Source of the DNA: Photobacterium aphoticum
Lineage (GTDB): Bacteria > Pseudomonadota > Gammaproteobacteria > Enterobacterales > Vibrionaceae
Length of the DNA stretch: 64,000 nucleotides
Direction: 5' to 3'
NCBI RefSeq assembly: GCF_001029435.1
Contig: NZ_LDOV01000025.1
Span: 124,001-188,000 of the forward strand
The notes beneath the pieces were generated by a model. That model saw nothing but the letters and a program-made list of their open reading frames with translations, searched no databases and was not told the DNA's origin. Made by a program: the position numbers and the translations under genes. Within the stretch, counting starts at the first letter, position 1; the number at the start of each line of letters is the position of its first letter. Below, one piece after another: positions 9,821-18,509 of this stretch.

Positions 9821-9879
9821 CACCTATAGATGTCTATAAATGCGGTCAAACGTTGATGTTGCTTATAGTAACGTTATCT

Positions 9880-9898
9880 GATTGTGATAGTTATTAAA
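9880..9898. promoter_or_regulatory. Possible Fur box upstream of feoA
   Basis: The 19 bases match the classical Fur consensus at 13 positions. The site lies about 256 bases before the feoA start and about 31 bases behind the proposed -35 of the candidate small RNA. Regulation of feo by Fur is known in enterobacteria. The match in AT-rich DNA is only suggestive. Confidence 0.3.
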
Positions 9899-10066
9899 TT
9901 GCCGCCAGTTTGCTGTGATTTCTCGCCATAATTTATAAGTCATTCAATATATTGACGTTTAATTGACGTTAATATTGTCAAAATTGTTGATATGCAACGA
10001 AATTGCAACTTAAACGAGATGTTTGTCAATAACGTAAACAAAGATCCCATTTATGGGTGTAATAAA

Positions 10067-10107
10067 TTGATCTCAAACAATAATGAATGTGTTTCAATCT
10101 GTAACAT
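10067..10107 (+). promoter_or_regulatory. FNR-type promoter of feoABC
   Basis: TTGATCTCAAACAA at 10067-10080 matches 9 of the 10 specified FNR positions. A -10-like TAACAT at 10102-10107 places the start of transcription near 10114, so the FNR site is centred about 41 bases upstream, the class II position. The remaining leader is about 40 bases. Activation of ferrous-iron uptake by FNR under anaerobiosis is established in E. coli; here it is inferred from sequence. Confidence 0.55.
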
Positions 10108-10153
10108 CGTTAAGGGAAATGCTAATTGTTCTTATTTAGGGTGGCGTTTAAGC

Positions 10154-10381
10154 ATGAAACTGTCAGATATGTCATGCGGTGTAGAAGGTGTGGTAACCGG
10201 AATGTCCGGGCTGACCTCCGCTACACGTAAAAAATTGATGGTGATGGGGGTATTACCGAATACGCCGATCAGTGTGGTGCGTGTCGCACCATTGGGCGAT
10301 CCACTTCAGGTACGCGTGCGCGGTGTCGATTTGGCATTGCGTAAGACGTTAGCAGACAGCATTGAGGTGGAGATCAAATAA
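10154..10381 (+). CDS. feoA: Ferrous iron transport protein A
   Basis: A small cytoplasmic SH3-like protein needed for FeoB-dependent Fe(II) uptake. The start at MKLSDMSCG, preceded by an AGGGTGG ribosome-binding site, gives 75 residues, the usual FeoA length. An in-frame extension to 9992 would add 54 residues of low-complexity sequence that no FeoA has. The family pattern is visible in LMVMGVLPNTPISVVRVAPLG and the closing VEIK. The stop overlaps the feoB start (TAATG). Confidence 0.93.
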   Translation: MKLSDMSCGVEGVVTGMSGLTSATRKKLMVMGVLPNTPISVVRVAPLGDPLQVRVRGVDLALRKTLADSIEVEIK

Positions 10382-12660
10382 TGCAGTACAACATCCTCAC
10401 CGTGGGTAACCCGAACAGCGGAAAGACCACACTATTTAATGGCCTGACAGGTGCTAAACAGCAGGTGGGTAACTGGGCTGGGGTAACGGTAGAAAAGAAA
10501 ACCGGTCGTTATGAGTGTGCGGGCGATAGCTTTGCCCTGACCGATTTGCCGGGCATTTATAACCTCGACAGCGCCAATGATGCTAACAGCCTGGATGAAG
10601 CCATTGCCTCGCGTGCGATTCTGACCACGGAAGCGGATGTGATCATCAACGTGGTGGATGCGTCTTGTCTTGAGCGTAGCTTGTACATGACGTTGCAATT
10701 ACGTGAGTTGGGCCGCCCGATGGTGGTGGTACTCAATAAGATGGATGTGCTGGAGCGCCAGCGTCAGGTGCTGGACGTGAAAGGGCTGGAAAAAGCACTG
10801 GGTTGTCCGGTGATGACTTTGTCGGCGCACAACCAACAGAAAGTCGAAGAATTTAAAACCCATCTGCACAAAATGCTGGTGCAGGGGATTTCTGTGCATG
10901 ACTTGTCATTGGATTACGGTGAGGCATTTGAACAGGCGATCAAGCAGCTTGAGCCGCTGGTCAGCAACCGTGAACTGAAGGCGCGTGCACAAGCCATTCG
11001 TATTCTTGAAAACGACACATTGATCATTCATGCCTTGTCGGATGAAGACAAAGGCATCGCTTGCAATGTGCGTAACCAGTTAATGGTGGATGTGGATCCG
11101 GATATCCAAGTGGCGGATGTGCGTTATACGTATCTGCACCACTTGTGTCAGAGCGTACGTCGTCAGGAAGGCAAATTAAGCCGCAGCCTCAGTGACAAAA
11201 TCGATCAGGTATTGCTACATCGTGCTTTTGGTATTCCCTTTTTCTTTGTCGTGATGTACCTGATGTTCATGTTCTCCATCAACATTGGTAGCGCATTCAT
11301 TGATTTCTTTGATATCAGTGTGGGCGCCATCTTGGTCGATGGTGGTCATTACCTGATGGATGGTCATTTACCGGTCTGGTTGGTGACGATTCTGGCTGAC
11401 GGCATTGGCGGTGGTATTCAGACCGTCGCGACCTTTATTCCCGTGATTGCGTGTCTGTACCTGTTCCTTGCGATGCTGGAAAGCTCGGGCTACATGGCGC
11501 GTGCGGCGTTTGTACTCGATAAAGTGATGCAGAAGATCGGTTTGCCGGGTAAAGCCTTCGTGCCGTTGGTATTGGGCTTTGGTTGTAACGTACCGGCGAT
11601 CATGGCAACCCGTACCCTAGAGCAAGAGCGTGAGCGTAAATTGGCGGCAGCCATGGCACCGTTTATGTCATGTGGTGCGCGTTTGCCGGTGTATGCTTTG
11701 TTTGCTGCTGCCTTCTTCCCTGAGAACGGTCAGAACGTGGTCTTTAGCTTGTACCTGTTGGGTATTGTGGCAGCCGTGATGACGGGGCTGATTTTGCGTC
11801 ATACCCTTTATCCGGGCAGCAGTGACAGCTTCATTATGGAGTTGCCAGATTACGAATTGCCAACCATGCGCAACGTGGGGATCAAAACCTGGCAGAAGCT
11901 GAAGAAATTCGTGCTGGGTGCCGGTAAAACCATCGTCGTGGTCGTGGCGATTTTGAGCTTCTTTAACTCGTTGGGTACGGATGGTTCATTCGGCAACGAA
12001 GACAGCGCAAACTCGGTATTGTCGAAAGCGGCACAAGTGGTGACACCGGTGTTGGCGCCTATCGGTGTGAAAGCGGATAACTGGCCAGCGACTGTGGGTA
12101 TCATCACCGGTATCTTCGCTAAAGAAGCCGTCGTGGGTACACTGAACAGCCTGTACGCTCCGGCAGCCGAAGATGACGGCGCAGAGTATGATCTGTCAGC
12201 CAGCCTGCACGAAGCGGTGAGCTCAATTGGTCAGAACTTGGCAGACATCAACTACTCTGATCCTTTGGGGATCACCGTGGGCGAGTTGAAAAACTTGGAT
12301 GAAGCGGCAGCTGAGCAAGAAGTGGATACTTCGCTGTTTGGTAATATTCAGGCGCACTTTGTGAGTTCAGCGGCGGCCATGGCGTACTTGATCTTCATTT
12401 TGCTGTACACACCGTGTGCTGCGGCAATGGGGGCCTATGTACGAGAGTTTGGTAAGAAGTATTCTGCATTCATTGCGGGCTGGACCATGCTGTTGGCTTA
12501 CACCTTTGCGACCTTGTTCTACCAATTAGCACACTTCATGGATCACCCGATGACCAGCATGTTGTGGATTGGCTTCTTTGTGTTGCTGAACCTAGGACTG
12601 ATCGTGATCTTCAAACAGCAAGGCCGTAAACAAGCAAACACATTGGTGACATCACTATGA
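10381..12660 (+). CDS. feoB: Ferrous iron transporter FeoB
   Basis: The inner-membrane Fe(II) permease with an N-terminal GTPase domain; 759 residues. G1 is GNPNSGKT (about residues 9-16), G3 DLPGIYN and G4 NKMD. The linker domain is followed by two gate regions with the typical GFGCNVPAIMATR and SCGARLPVYALF motifs, and further membrane helices to the C-terminus. The stop overlaps the feoC start (ATGA), so feoABC form a tight operon. Confidence 0.97.
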   Translation: MQYNILTVGNPNSGKTTLFNGLTGAKQQVGNWAGVTVEKKTGRYECAGDSFALTDLPGIYNLDSANDANSLDEAIASRAILTTEADVIINVVDASCLERSLYMTLQLRELGRPMVVVLNKMDVLERQRQVLDVKGLEKALGCPVMTLSAHNQQKVEEFKTHLHKMLVQGISVHDLSLDYGEAFEQAIKQLEPLVSNRELKARAQAIRILENDTLIIHALSDEDKGIACNVRNQLMVDVDPDIQVADVRYTYLHHLCQSVRRQEGKLSRSLSDKIDQVLLHRAFGIPFFFVVMYLMFMFSINIGSAFIDFFDISVGAILVDGGHYLMDGHLPVWLVTILADGIGGGIQTVATFIPVIACLYLFLAMLESSGYMARAAFVLDKVMQKIGLPGKAFVPLVLGFGCNVPAIMATRTLEQERERKLAAAMAPFMSCGARLPVYALFAAAFFPENGQNVVFSLYLLGIVAAVMTGLILRHTLYPGSSDSFIMELPDYELPTMRNVGIKTWQKLKKFVLGAGKTIVVVVAILSFFNSLGTDGSFGNEDSANSVLSKAAQVVTPVLAPIGVKADNWPATVGIITGIFAKEAVVGTLNSLYAPAAEDDGAEYDLSASLHEAVSSIGQNLADINYSDPLGITVGELKNLDEAAAEQEVDTSLFGNIQAHFVSSAAAMAYLIFILLYTPCAAAMGAYVREFGKKYSAFIAGWTMLLAYTFATLFYQLAHFMDHPMTSMLWIGFFVLLNLGLIVIFKQQGRKQANTLVTSL

Positions 12661-12902
12661 TTTTACAGCAGCTAAAACAGTATATTGAGCAACAAGGTCG
12701 TATCAGCCGTTCCTCATTGGCGCACCATTTTGGGATGTCGGAAGACGGGGTAGAAGCGATGTTGGAGATTTGGATCCGCAAGGGGAAGATCGGACGCGAA
12801 CTGGTTGGCTGCGGGAGTGATGGCTGCTGCCAAAGCGCGAAAGACATCTGGTATCGTTGCTTACAAGAGAACGAACTGTCAGTCACCGTGATGCGTGGCT
12901 AA
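12657..12902 (+). CDS. feoC: FeoC-like transcriptional regulator / FeoB accessory protein
   Basis: An 81-residue winged-helix protein of the FeoC family, which binds the cytoplasmic part of FeoB and in some species carries an oxygen-sensitive iron-sulfur cluster. The N-terminal helix-turn-helix covers about residues 1-45. A cysteine group CGSDGCC near residues 52-58 plus a later Cys in WYRCL could ligate metal (inference). The gene overlaps the feoB stop by four bases, and a terminator follows within 20 bases. Confidence 0.85.
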   Translation: MILQQLKQYIEQQGRISRSSLAHHFGMSEDGVEAMLEIWIRKGKIGRELVGCGSDGCCQSAKDIWYRCLQENELSVTVMRG

Positions 12903-12918
12903 CCATTGGGCTTCAAGA

Positions 12919-12948
12919 CAAAAGGCAACCTGCGGGTTGCCTTTTTTG
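12919..12948 (+). terminator. Rho-independent terminator of feoABC
   Basis: Perfect 10-bp stem 12921-12930 / 12935-12944, four-base loop, followed by T residues. Confidence 0.9.
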
Positions 12949-12999
12949 TGTCTGCTGATTGTCGTTTGAGAACGGCCTGTCAGCGTTATACAGCAGCGT

Positions 13000-13428
13000 T
13001 TAGGCGGCGCTAAAGCCTTCAATCTGGCTCAGTTCTGCCTGTAATTCTTCGGCGAGAGCTTGCTGCACCTCTTCACTGCGTTGCGTGCCGTCGGTATTGC
13101 CCCATACCGGCCCCGGCCATGCGATATCGGTTTGGAAACGGGCAATATGATGAACATGTAACTGTGGCACCAAGTTGCCCAGTGCGCCCACATTGATCTT
13201 GTCTGCCTGATAGTCGTTCTCTAACAGCGCGGCAACGGCGCTGGATTCGCGCATAAGCTGGCACTGTTCTTCAAAAGGCAAATGGTGGATTTCCTTTAAA
13301 TCGGCTTTGCGCGGTACCAAAATTAACCATGGCCCTAATGCTTCTTTTGACAGGAGTACCTGACAAAGAGGGAAATTGCCCAGTACCGTGGTATCTGCGG
13401 CCAGTCTCGGATGGAGTGTAAAGTGCAT
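13000..13428 (-). CDS. HIT-family nucleotide hydrolase/transferase
   Basis: A 142-residue protein of the histidine-triad superfamily, which hydrolyses or transfers nucleotidyl groups from nucleoside phosphoramidates and dinucleoside polyphosphates. The triad motif is present as QLHVHHIARF near residues 89-98 in the form HxHxx, and the N-terminal part (FPLCQVLLSKEALGPWLILVPR) is typical of the bacterial subgroup. It appears monocistronic, between feoC and a divergent DUF924 gene. The substrate cannot be told from sequence. Confidence 0.85.
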   Translation of the reverse strand: MHFTLHPRLAADTTVLGNFPLCQVLLSKEALGPWLILVPRKADLKEIHHLPFEEQCQLMRESSAVAALLENDYQADKINVGALGNLVPQLHVHHIARFQTDIAWPGPVWGNTDGTQRSEEVQQALAEELQAELSQIEGFSAA

Positions 13429-13719
13429 CGTAGTATTCCTAAATTGTATTATTCAGCTCACAGGCTGGGACATTACTCCCTACAGGAATCGCAGGGTGGG
13501 TTAGGATATAACAGTCAGGAACTGCATGGATGTCAGTAAGATAGTGTGAATAACGCACAGTAGCAATGTTTTCTCCTTTTTGCGGTCAGGTAAGGGCATC
13601 GAATAGGAAACGGGTATTGCTTACAGGAATAGGATAGGCGCCGTGGCGGGGATCGGCTGGCTAATCGAGCGAAGCTGATACGAGATGAAGAGCGTGATTT
13701 CAATGTAAGGAGCATGCTG

Positions 13720-14325
13720 ATGACAACGGAATATCAAGAGGTGCTGGACTTTTGGTTCGGTGACATGAATGAGGAAGTCCCACTGTCTGACCGTAATGCA
13801 TTGTGGTTTCAAGGCAATACGGAGACCGATGCGTTGATTGCGCGCCGTTTTCAACATCTGGTGAGTCTGGCGGGGACTGGGGCATTGAGCGCATGGAGCG
13901 AGACCCCAAAAGGGACGCTGGCATTAATTATTTTGCTCGATCAGTTTTCTCGTAATATTTATCGCGGACTCAGTGCGGCGTTTCGGTATGACGCACTGGC
14001 GTTGGCGCTGTGTAAGCGCGGGTTGGCGAAAAATCAGGACTTGCAGTTGTCACCGATTGAGCGGGTATTCTTCTATTTGCCACTGGAGCATTCAGAAGCA
14101 CTGGAAGATCAGGAAGAGGCGGTCTTTCGTTTTGAGCGGTTACGACAAGCGGTGACCCCGGTAAATAGCGAGATGTTTGACGGTTTTTACCAGTATGCGG
14201 TTAGTCACCATGAAGTGGTCAAGCGCTTTGGCCGCTTCCCGCATCGCAATGCGGTGTATGGCCGATTATCAACCGAAGAAGAGTTGCATTGGTTGCTAGA
14301 CGGCGGGCAGCGTTTCGGACAGTAA
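13720..14325 (+). CDS. DUF924 family protein
   Basis: A 201-residue cytoplasmic protein of the DUF924 family (TPR-like helical fold), of unknown function. Family motifs include VLDFWFG near the N-terminus, LIILLDQFSRNIYRG near residue 70, and RFGRFPHRNAVYGR near residue 170. The start is taken at MTTEYQEV because an AAGGAG ribosome-binding site at 13707-13712 is 7 bases away. The ATG at 13714 would be too close to it. Confidence 0.85.
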   Translation: MTTEYQEVLDFWFGDMNEEVPLSDRNALWFQGNTETDALIARRFQHLVSLAGTGALSAWSETPKGTLALIILLDQFSRNIYRGLSAAFRYDALALALCKRGLAKNQDLQLSPIERVFFYLPLEHSEALEDQEEAVFRFERLRQAVTPVNSEMFDGFYQYAVSHHEVVKRFGRFPHRNAVYGRLSTEEELHWLLDGGQRFGQ

Positions 14326-14384
14326 GGGAAGCGTTATTACGCGGCTGTTGAACGTTTCCAGAACCGTTCAAGAGATGCGCAATA

Positions 14385-14420
14385 AAAAAGCCTTCTCATT
14401 GAGAAGGCTTTGTCTTTTAC
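14385..14420. terminator. Bidirectional terminator between DUF924 gene and argS
   Basis: Perfect 11-bp stem 14387-14397 / 14401-14411 with A residues on the left and T-rich sequence on the right, so it can end both convergent transcripts. Confidence 0.88.
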
Positions 14421-14442
14421 GTCGTATTATCAGCGAGTGATA

Positions 14443-16173
14443 TTACATACGCTCTAGGGTTTCGATACCTAGAAGATCCAGACCCTGCTTGATAGTCTTC
14501 GCAGTCAGGTTAGCCAGTTTCAGACGGCTTTGCTTCACTGCTTCTTCTGCGTTCAGGATTGGACATGCTTCGTAGAAGCTTGAGAACAGACCCGCTAGTT
14601 CGAACAGGTATGCACACATCACGTGTGGGTGACCTTCACGAGCAACGGTCTGTACCGCTTCTTCAAACTGAAGCAGTTTAGACAGTAGTGCCTGCTCTTT
14701 CTCTTCGGTGATCACGATTGGGTGAGTCAGTTCAGACAGCTCAACGTTCGCACGCTTGAAGATAGACGCAACACGGGTGTAAGCATACTGCATGTAAGGC
14801 GCAGTGTTGCCTTCAAATGCCAGCATGTTGTCCCAGTCGAAGATGTAGTCAGTAGTACGGTGCTTAGACAGATCCGCATACTTAACCGCAGCCATCGCAA
14901 CCGTGGTCGCAATTTTCGCTTTCTCTTCCGCGTCAAGCTCAGGGTTCTTCGCTTCGATCAGCTGCTTCGCGCGCTCTTCCGCTTCATCCAGCAGATCAGC
15001 AAGACGTACTGTACCGCCTGCACGGGTCTTGAATGGACGACCGTCTTTACCCAGCATCATACCGAATGCGTGGTGCTCAAGAGATACAGACTCTGGCACG
15101 TAGCCCGCTTTACGCACGATAGACCAAGCCATCATCAGGTGCTGGTGCTGACGTGAGTCGATGAAGTACAGTACGCGATCAGCATGTAGCTGCTCGTAAC
15201 GGTATTTCGCACACGCGATGTCAGTGGTGGTGTACAGGAAGCCGCCGTCACGCTTCTGGATGATCACACCCATAGGCTCGCCGTCTTTGTTCTTGTACTC
15301 ATCCAGGTAAACAACCATCGCGCCGTCATCTTCGACTGCCAGACCTTTTTCTTTCAGATCAGCAACGATGCCTGGCAGCATGTCGTTGTACATTGACTCA
15401 CCCATTACGTTCGCGTCAGTCAGAGACACGTTCAGGCGGTCGTAGTTACGCTGGTTTTGCTTCAGGGTGATAGCAACCAGTTGCTTCCACTTCTCTAGGC
15501 AGTACTCGTCGCCGCTTTGTAGACGAACTACGTAGTTACGCGCGGTTTCAGCAAACTCTGCGTCTTCATCGTAAAGCACTTTAGATTCGCGGTAGAAACC
15601 TTCCAGGTCGCTGATGTTCATGGAAACATCGCCACCTTCTTTCTCTTTACGCTCCATGTTCGCGATAAGCATACCGAACTGCGTACCCCAGTCACCCAGG
15701 TGGTTCGCACGGATCACGTTGTGGCCTAGGAATTCTAGGGTACGTACAACGGCATCACCGATGATGGTTGAACGTAGGTGGCCAACGTGCATTTCTTTCG
15801 CAACGTTTGGTGCAGAGTAGTCAACAATGATGGTTTGCTCGGCTTCTTTGTTCACGCCAAGACGTGAATCAGTCAGCGCCGCTTCACCTTGTTCAGCCAA
15901 CCATGCTTTGTTTAGGAAGATGTTGATGAAACCCGGGCCAGCAATTTCTACCTTCTCAGCAATGCCGTCTAGGTCTAGTTGGTCAATCACTTTCTGTGCG
16001 AATTCGCGAGGGTTAGTGCCCAGCTGTTTGGCCACGCCCATAACACCGTTTGCTTGGTAGTCACCAAACTGCGCTTTGGCTGATTGGCGAACCGCAGCTG
16101 GACTTCCAGCAGGGGCACCAGCGGCTTCTAGCGCCTGAGAGACTTTATCATTAATGAGTGCTTGAATATTCAC
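14443..16173 (-). CDS. argS: Arginyl-tRNA synthetase
   Basis: A class Ia aminoacyl-tRNA synthetase that charges tRNA-Arg; 576 residues, the usual bacterial length. The Arg-tRNA synthetase N-terminal domain is followed by the HIGH-box variant HVGHLRST near residue 129 (after [11 protein letters not shown]) and by the C-terminal DALR anticodon domain with the family end GIETLERM. As in most ArgRS there is no clear KMSKS. The start is GTG (protein MNIQALIND) behind an AAAGGA ribosome-binding site. A long inverted repeat lies 75-155 bases upstream. Confidence 0.97.
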   Translation of the reverse strand: MNIQALINDKVSQALEAAGAPAGSPAAVRQSAKAQFGDYQANGVMGVAKQLGTNPREFAQKVIDQLDLDGIAEKVEIAGPGFINIFLNKAWLAEQGEAALTDSRLGVNKEAEQTIIVDYSAPNVAKEMHVGHLRSTIIGDAVVRTLEFLGHNVIRANHLGDWGTQFGMLIANMERKEKEGGDVSMNISDLEGFYRESKVLYDEDAEFAETARNYVVRLQSGDEYCLEKWKQLVAITLKQNQRNYDRLNVSLTDANVMGESMYNDMLPGIVADLKEKGLAVEDDGAMVVYLDEYKNKDGEPMGVIIQKRDGGFLYTTTDIACAKYRYEQLHADRVLYFIDSRQHQHLMMAWSIVRKAGYVPESVSLEHHAFGMMLGKDGRPFKTRAGGTVRLADLLDEAEERAKQLIEAKNPELDAEEKAKIATTVAMAAVKYADLSKHRTTDYIFDWDNMLAFEGNTAPYMQYAYTRVASIFKRANVELSELTHPIVITEEKEQALLSKLLQFEEAVQTVAREGHPHVMCAYLFELAGLFSSFYEACPILNAEEAVKQSRLKLANLTAKTIKQGLDLLGIETLERM

Positions 16174-16727
16174 ACGCTTATCCTTTAAATCGTTCGTTAC
16201 GCCCGTCGATGCCGGCGAGGCAAAAGCGTCAACGTATTCAAGGTGTAACCGTCAAAAATAGTCACGAGCACAGGCCTATGCGAGATAGTCCTTAAGGGCT
16301 TTTGATTAACGTGAGTATTTTTGACGGGGCCGCCTCGCTAGGGAGGAGGTGGGGCATCTTGAATACATTGCTTGCATTGCCCTAATAATACCCACAATTT
16401 TAGGTCGTTTGGCAAGGTATAAAGCGGATAGTTGATGAATTTTTTTTATTGTTCGTCAACGTGCAAACCACATGCCATCACGCGACAGAAAAGGGTTGGG
16501 GATAACGGGGGCATGATGAGGGTGGGTGAGAAAAACTATCTGGTTGTTTCCGGGGCGAAGTTGTGGAAAATGTGGCGACCCTTTTTAGGGGCCACACAAG
16601 AAGGAAAGGGAACGCTGAGCGGCGTTTTCTTTTTTCTGAAGAATGTATAATTATGCGGCCTAAGCTAAATAAAACGGCTAATAAGTCGGCCAACATGTCG
16701 ACCGCGATGTCGATAGGAGAGAAAGAA
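16174..16727. other. argS-yecM divergent intergenic region with long inverted repeat
   Basis: No convincing gene. An inverted repeat pairs 16249-16266 with 16310-16327 (17 of 18 positions). Between the arms lie the self-complementary CTTAAG and AGGCCT. Other short matching blocks (GCGAGGC at 16215 with GCCTCGC at 16332; GTATTCAAG at 16234 with CTTGAATAC at 16357) are not in nested order. A further hairpin pairs GTGGC/CCCT at 16572-16582 with AGGG/GCCAC at 16587-16595. A small AACGC/GCGTT hairpin with T-rich tail lies near 16610-16640. In-frame ATG codons before 16728 exist, but the sequence they would add is not YecM-like. Confidence 0.4.
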
Positions 16728-17312
16728 ATGCAGGCACTCGAACAGAAGGGATTGCTACCGGCTCAGATGCTGGCACAACTGCCCACGTTTATGGCAAAAA
16801 TTGACGCTTTGGCGGCAGAGTTGGGGCTGGCGCTGGCAGATTACCAAGCCGACCATATTGCTTTGCGTGTAAACGACCGTGAGGAAGCCGAAGCGCTGCA
16901 CCAAGCCTGGTTGGCTTACGGGGAAGAGTGGTCAAACAATGAAATCAATGGCCGTCCTATCATCGTGATTGGTTTTCATGAACCGTTGAAAGTCGGCCCA
17001 TGGACCATTGAAGCGCTGGAGTTGCCGTACCCAGGGGATAAACAGTACCCGCAGGAAGGCTGGGAGCATGTGGAGTTTGTGATCCCATCAACGGTGAACG
17101 ACACCGACAGCCTGAAAACCGTGTTGGATGAGACGTTCCCGACGTTGGCGTGGGATCGCTTGAGTGAGCAGGGGATCAAAGTGAAAGCCAGTTCACCCTC
17201 AGGTGAGCATGAGCGTCTGGCTAACCCGACCTATGCGTTTAAAAAAGCGGGTGTGTGTATCAAACTGCACCCGTGTTCACTGAAAGCCGTGATTGCCAGC
17301 GAAAACGCGTAA
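16728..17312 (+). CDS. yecM: YecM family protein (VOC-like metal-binding fold)
   Basis: A 194-residue protein of the YecM family, structurally related to vicinal-oxygen-chelate isomerases and of unknown substrate. Family blocks are ADHIALRVN, NGRPIIVIGFHEPLKVG, ELPYPGDKQYPQEGWEHVEF and KASSPSGEHERLANPT. The histidines and glutamate in ADHIAL, GWEHVE and IKLHP fit the metal site. The start was set at MQALEQKG because AGGAG lies 8 bases upstream and the length then matches E. coli YecM. argS and yecM are also neighbours in E. coli. Confidence 0.85.
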   Translation: MQALEQKGLLPAQMLAQLPTFMAKIDALAAELGLALADYQADHIALRVNDREEAEALHQAWLAYGEEWSNNEINGRPIIVIGFHEPLKVGPWTIEALELPYPGDKQYPQEGWEHVEFVIPSTVNDTDSLKTVLDETFPTLAWDRLSEQGIKVKASSPSGEHERLANPTYAFKKAGVCIKLHPCSLKAVIASENA

Positions 17313-17380
17313 TCAAGGTTGCCTTTGGTGCTGCTTTCGACAAACGTACGTATAGGCAAAGTATCGGCAAAGCATCTGCA

Positions 17381-17414
17381 AAAAAATAGCGCGAGGCATT
17401 GTCTCGCGCTATTT
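17381..17414. terminator. Bidirectional terminator between yecM and purU
   Basis: Perfect 12-bp stem 17384-17395 / 17403-17414 with a 7-base loop. The A tract on the left gives a T tract on the minus strand, so it clearly fits the purU transcript and may also end yecM. Confidence 0.85.
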
Positions 17415-17436
17415 CGTTGTACGATTCTCCTCGAAC

Positions 17437-18276
17437 CTAGAGAATTACCGTCCGGTTACCGTATACAAAGACGTGATCGTCAATCACCAGTCCGAGTGCC
17501 TTACTCAGTACCGATTTTTCCACATCACGGCCCGCTTTGGCCATGTCTGCCGCACTGAAGGTGTGATCCACCGGTGAGATGTCTTGGGTGATGATGGGCC
17601 CTTCATCAAGATCGTTTGTCACAAAGTGCGCGGTAGCACCGATGATTTTGACACCACGCTCAAACGCTTGCTGGTACGGCTTGGCACCGATGAACGCAGG
17701 CAGGAAGCTGTGGTGAATATTGATGATTTTGTTCGGGAATTGCGCCACAAAGTTTGGCGTCAGGATACGCATGTATTTCGCCAGTACCACGTAATCTGGC
17801 TGGTATTGTTGTACGGCGGCCAGCAGTTGGGCTTCGTGCTCTTCACGGCTCAGGCCTTCGTGGCTCACGTGATGGAATGGCACATCAAATTTTTCCGCCA
17901 GATTGCCCAGAGTGTCATAGTTACCGACAATGGCGGCGATCTCGAGATCTAACGACCCATCAAACGTTTTCACCAGAATATCACCCAGACAATGGGCTTC
18001 TTTGGTTACCATGATCACAATGCGTTTGCGATCGGAGCTGATCAAACGGCGGCGGCTGTTTTCCGGCAGGGCGCGATCCAGATCGGCCAGAAAGGTACTG
18101 TCATTGAAATAGCCTTCTAGCTCCGTGCGCATGAAAAATTGGTTATTACCGTGATCCACAAACTCACGGTTATGGATGATATTGAGTTGGTGTTTGTAAC
18201 AGATATTGGTGATTTTGCTGATCAACCCCATGTTGTCCTGACAGTCGGTCAGCAGTGTTTTCTTTTCCATGTGCAC
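17437..18276 (-). CDS. purU: Formyltetrahydrofolate deformylase
   Basis: Hydrolyses 10-formyltetrahydrofolate to formate and tetrahydrofolate, supplying formate for PurT and balancing one-carbon pools. 279 residues: an N-terminal ACT domain (about 8-85) and a C-terminal formyltransferase-fold domain with NIHHSFLPAFIGAKPY near residue 196 and VTNDLDEGPII near residue 233. The protein follows E. coli PurU closely to its end FVYGNRTVIL. The start is probably GTG with AAGGA close upstream; the ATG two codons later is the alternative. Confidence 0.96.
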   Translation of the reverse strand: MHMEKKTLLTDCQDNMGLISKITNICYKHQLNIIHNREFVDHGNNQFFMRTELEGYFNDSTFLADLDRALPENSRRRLISSDRKRIVIMVTKEAHCLGDILVKTFDGSLDLEIAAIVGNYDTLGNLAEKFDVPFHHVSHEGLSREEHEAQLLAAVQQYQPDYVVLAKYMRILTPNFVAQFPNKIINIHHSFLPAFIGAKPYQQAFERGVKIIGATAHFVTNDLDEGPIITQDISPVDHTFSAADMAKAGRDVEKSVLSKALGLVIDDHVFVYGNRTVIL

Positions 18277-18345
18277 ATTCTTCCTTGAAATGATGGGGTC
18301 TATTTTTCCCCTATCCCTATTGTTTACCTCGCAATCTGTGTCGGG

Positions 18346-18474
18346 TCAAAAGGTTTCTGGATCACAATTTGAGCAGTAACGCATGCCTGTCGTGTGACAA
18401 GCGCAGCAAGGTGGCATTGTCTGGGCAGGGGCGAACGCCAATTTCTCGTGGTCGCCGAACCGGAATATTGGCAT
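18346..18474 (-). CDS. Possible small Cys-rich protein upstream of purU
   Basis: A 42-codon reading frame on the purU strand, ending 69 bases before purU. The product begins MPIFRFGDHEK and carries PCCACHTTGMRYCSNCDP, two closely spaced Cys pairs resembling a small zinc knuckle. No good ribosome-binding site is visible, and I do not recognise the family. The Cys spacing and the position between two divergent genes argue for a real gene; the length and weak start argue against. Confidence 0.35.
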   Translation of the reverse strand: MPIFRFGDHEKLAFAPAQTMPPCCACHTTGMRYCSNCDPETF

Positions 18475-18509
18475 AATGTGGCGCTTATTTCTTGTATGTT
18501 CAGATAGCG

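Noticed and set aside
9704-9840. Reading the three hairpins near feoA as a known riboswitch for feoA on the plus strand
   Set aside because: None of the conserved blocks of cyclic di-GMP, molybdenum-cofactor or other common riboswitches is present, and the structure pairs better on the minus strand.
9992-10153. Upstream in-frame extension of feoA
   Set aside because: The added 54 residues are low complexity, cover the proposed FNR promoter, and no FeoA has such an extension.
16432-16650. A 72-codon frame between argS and yecM
   Set aside because: No ribosome-binding site, composition unlike a protein, and it overlaps hairpins.
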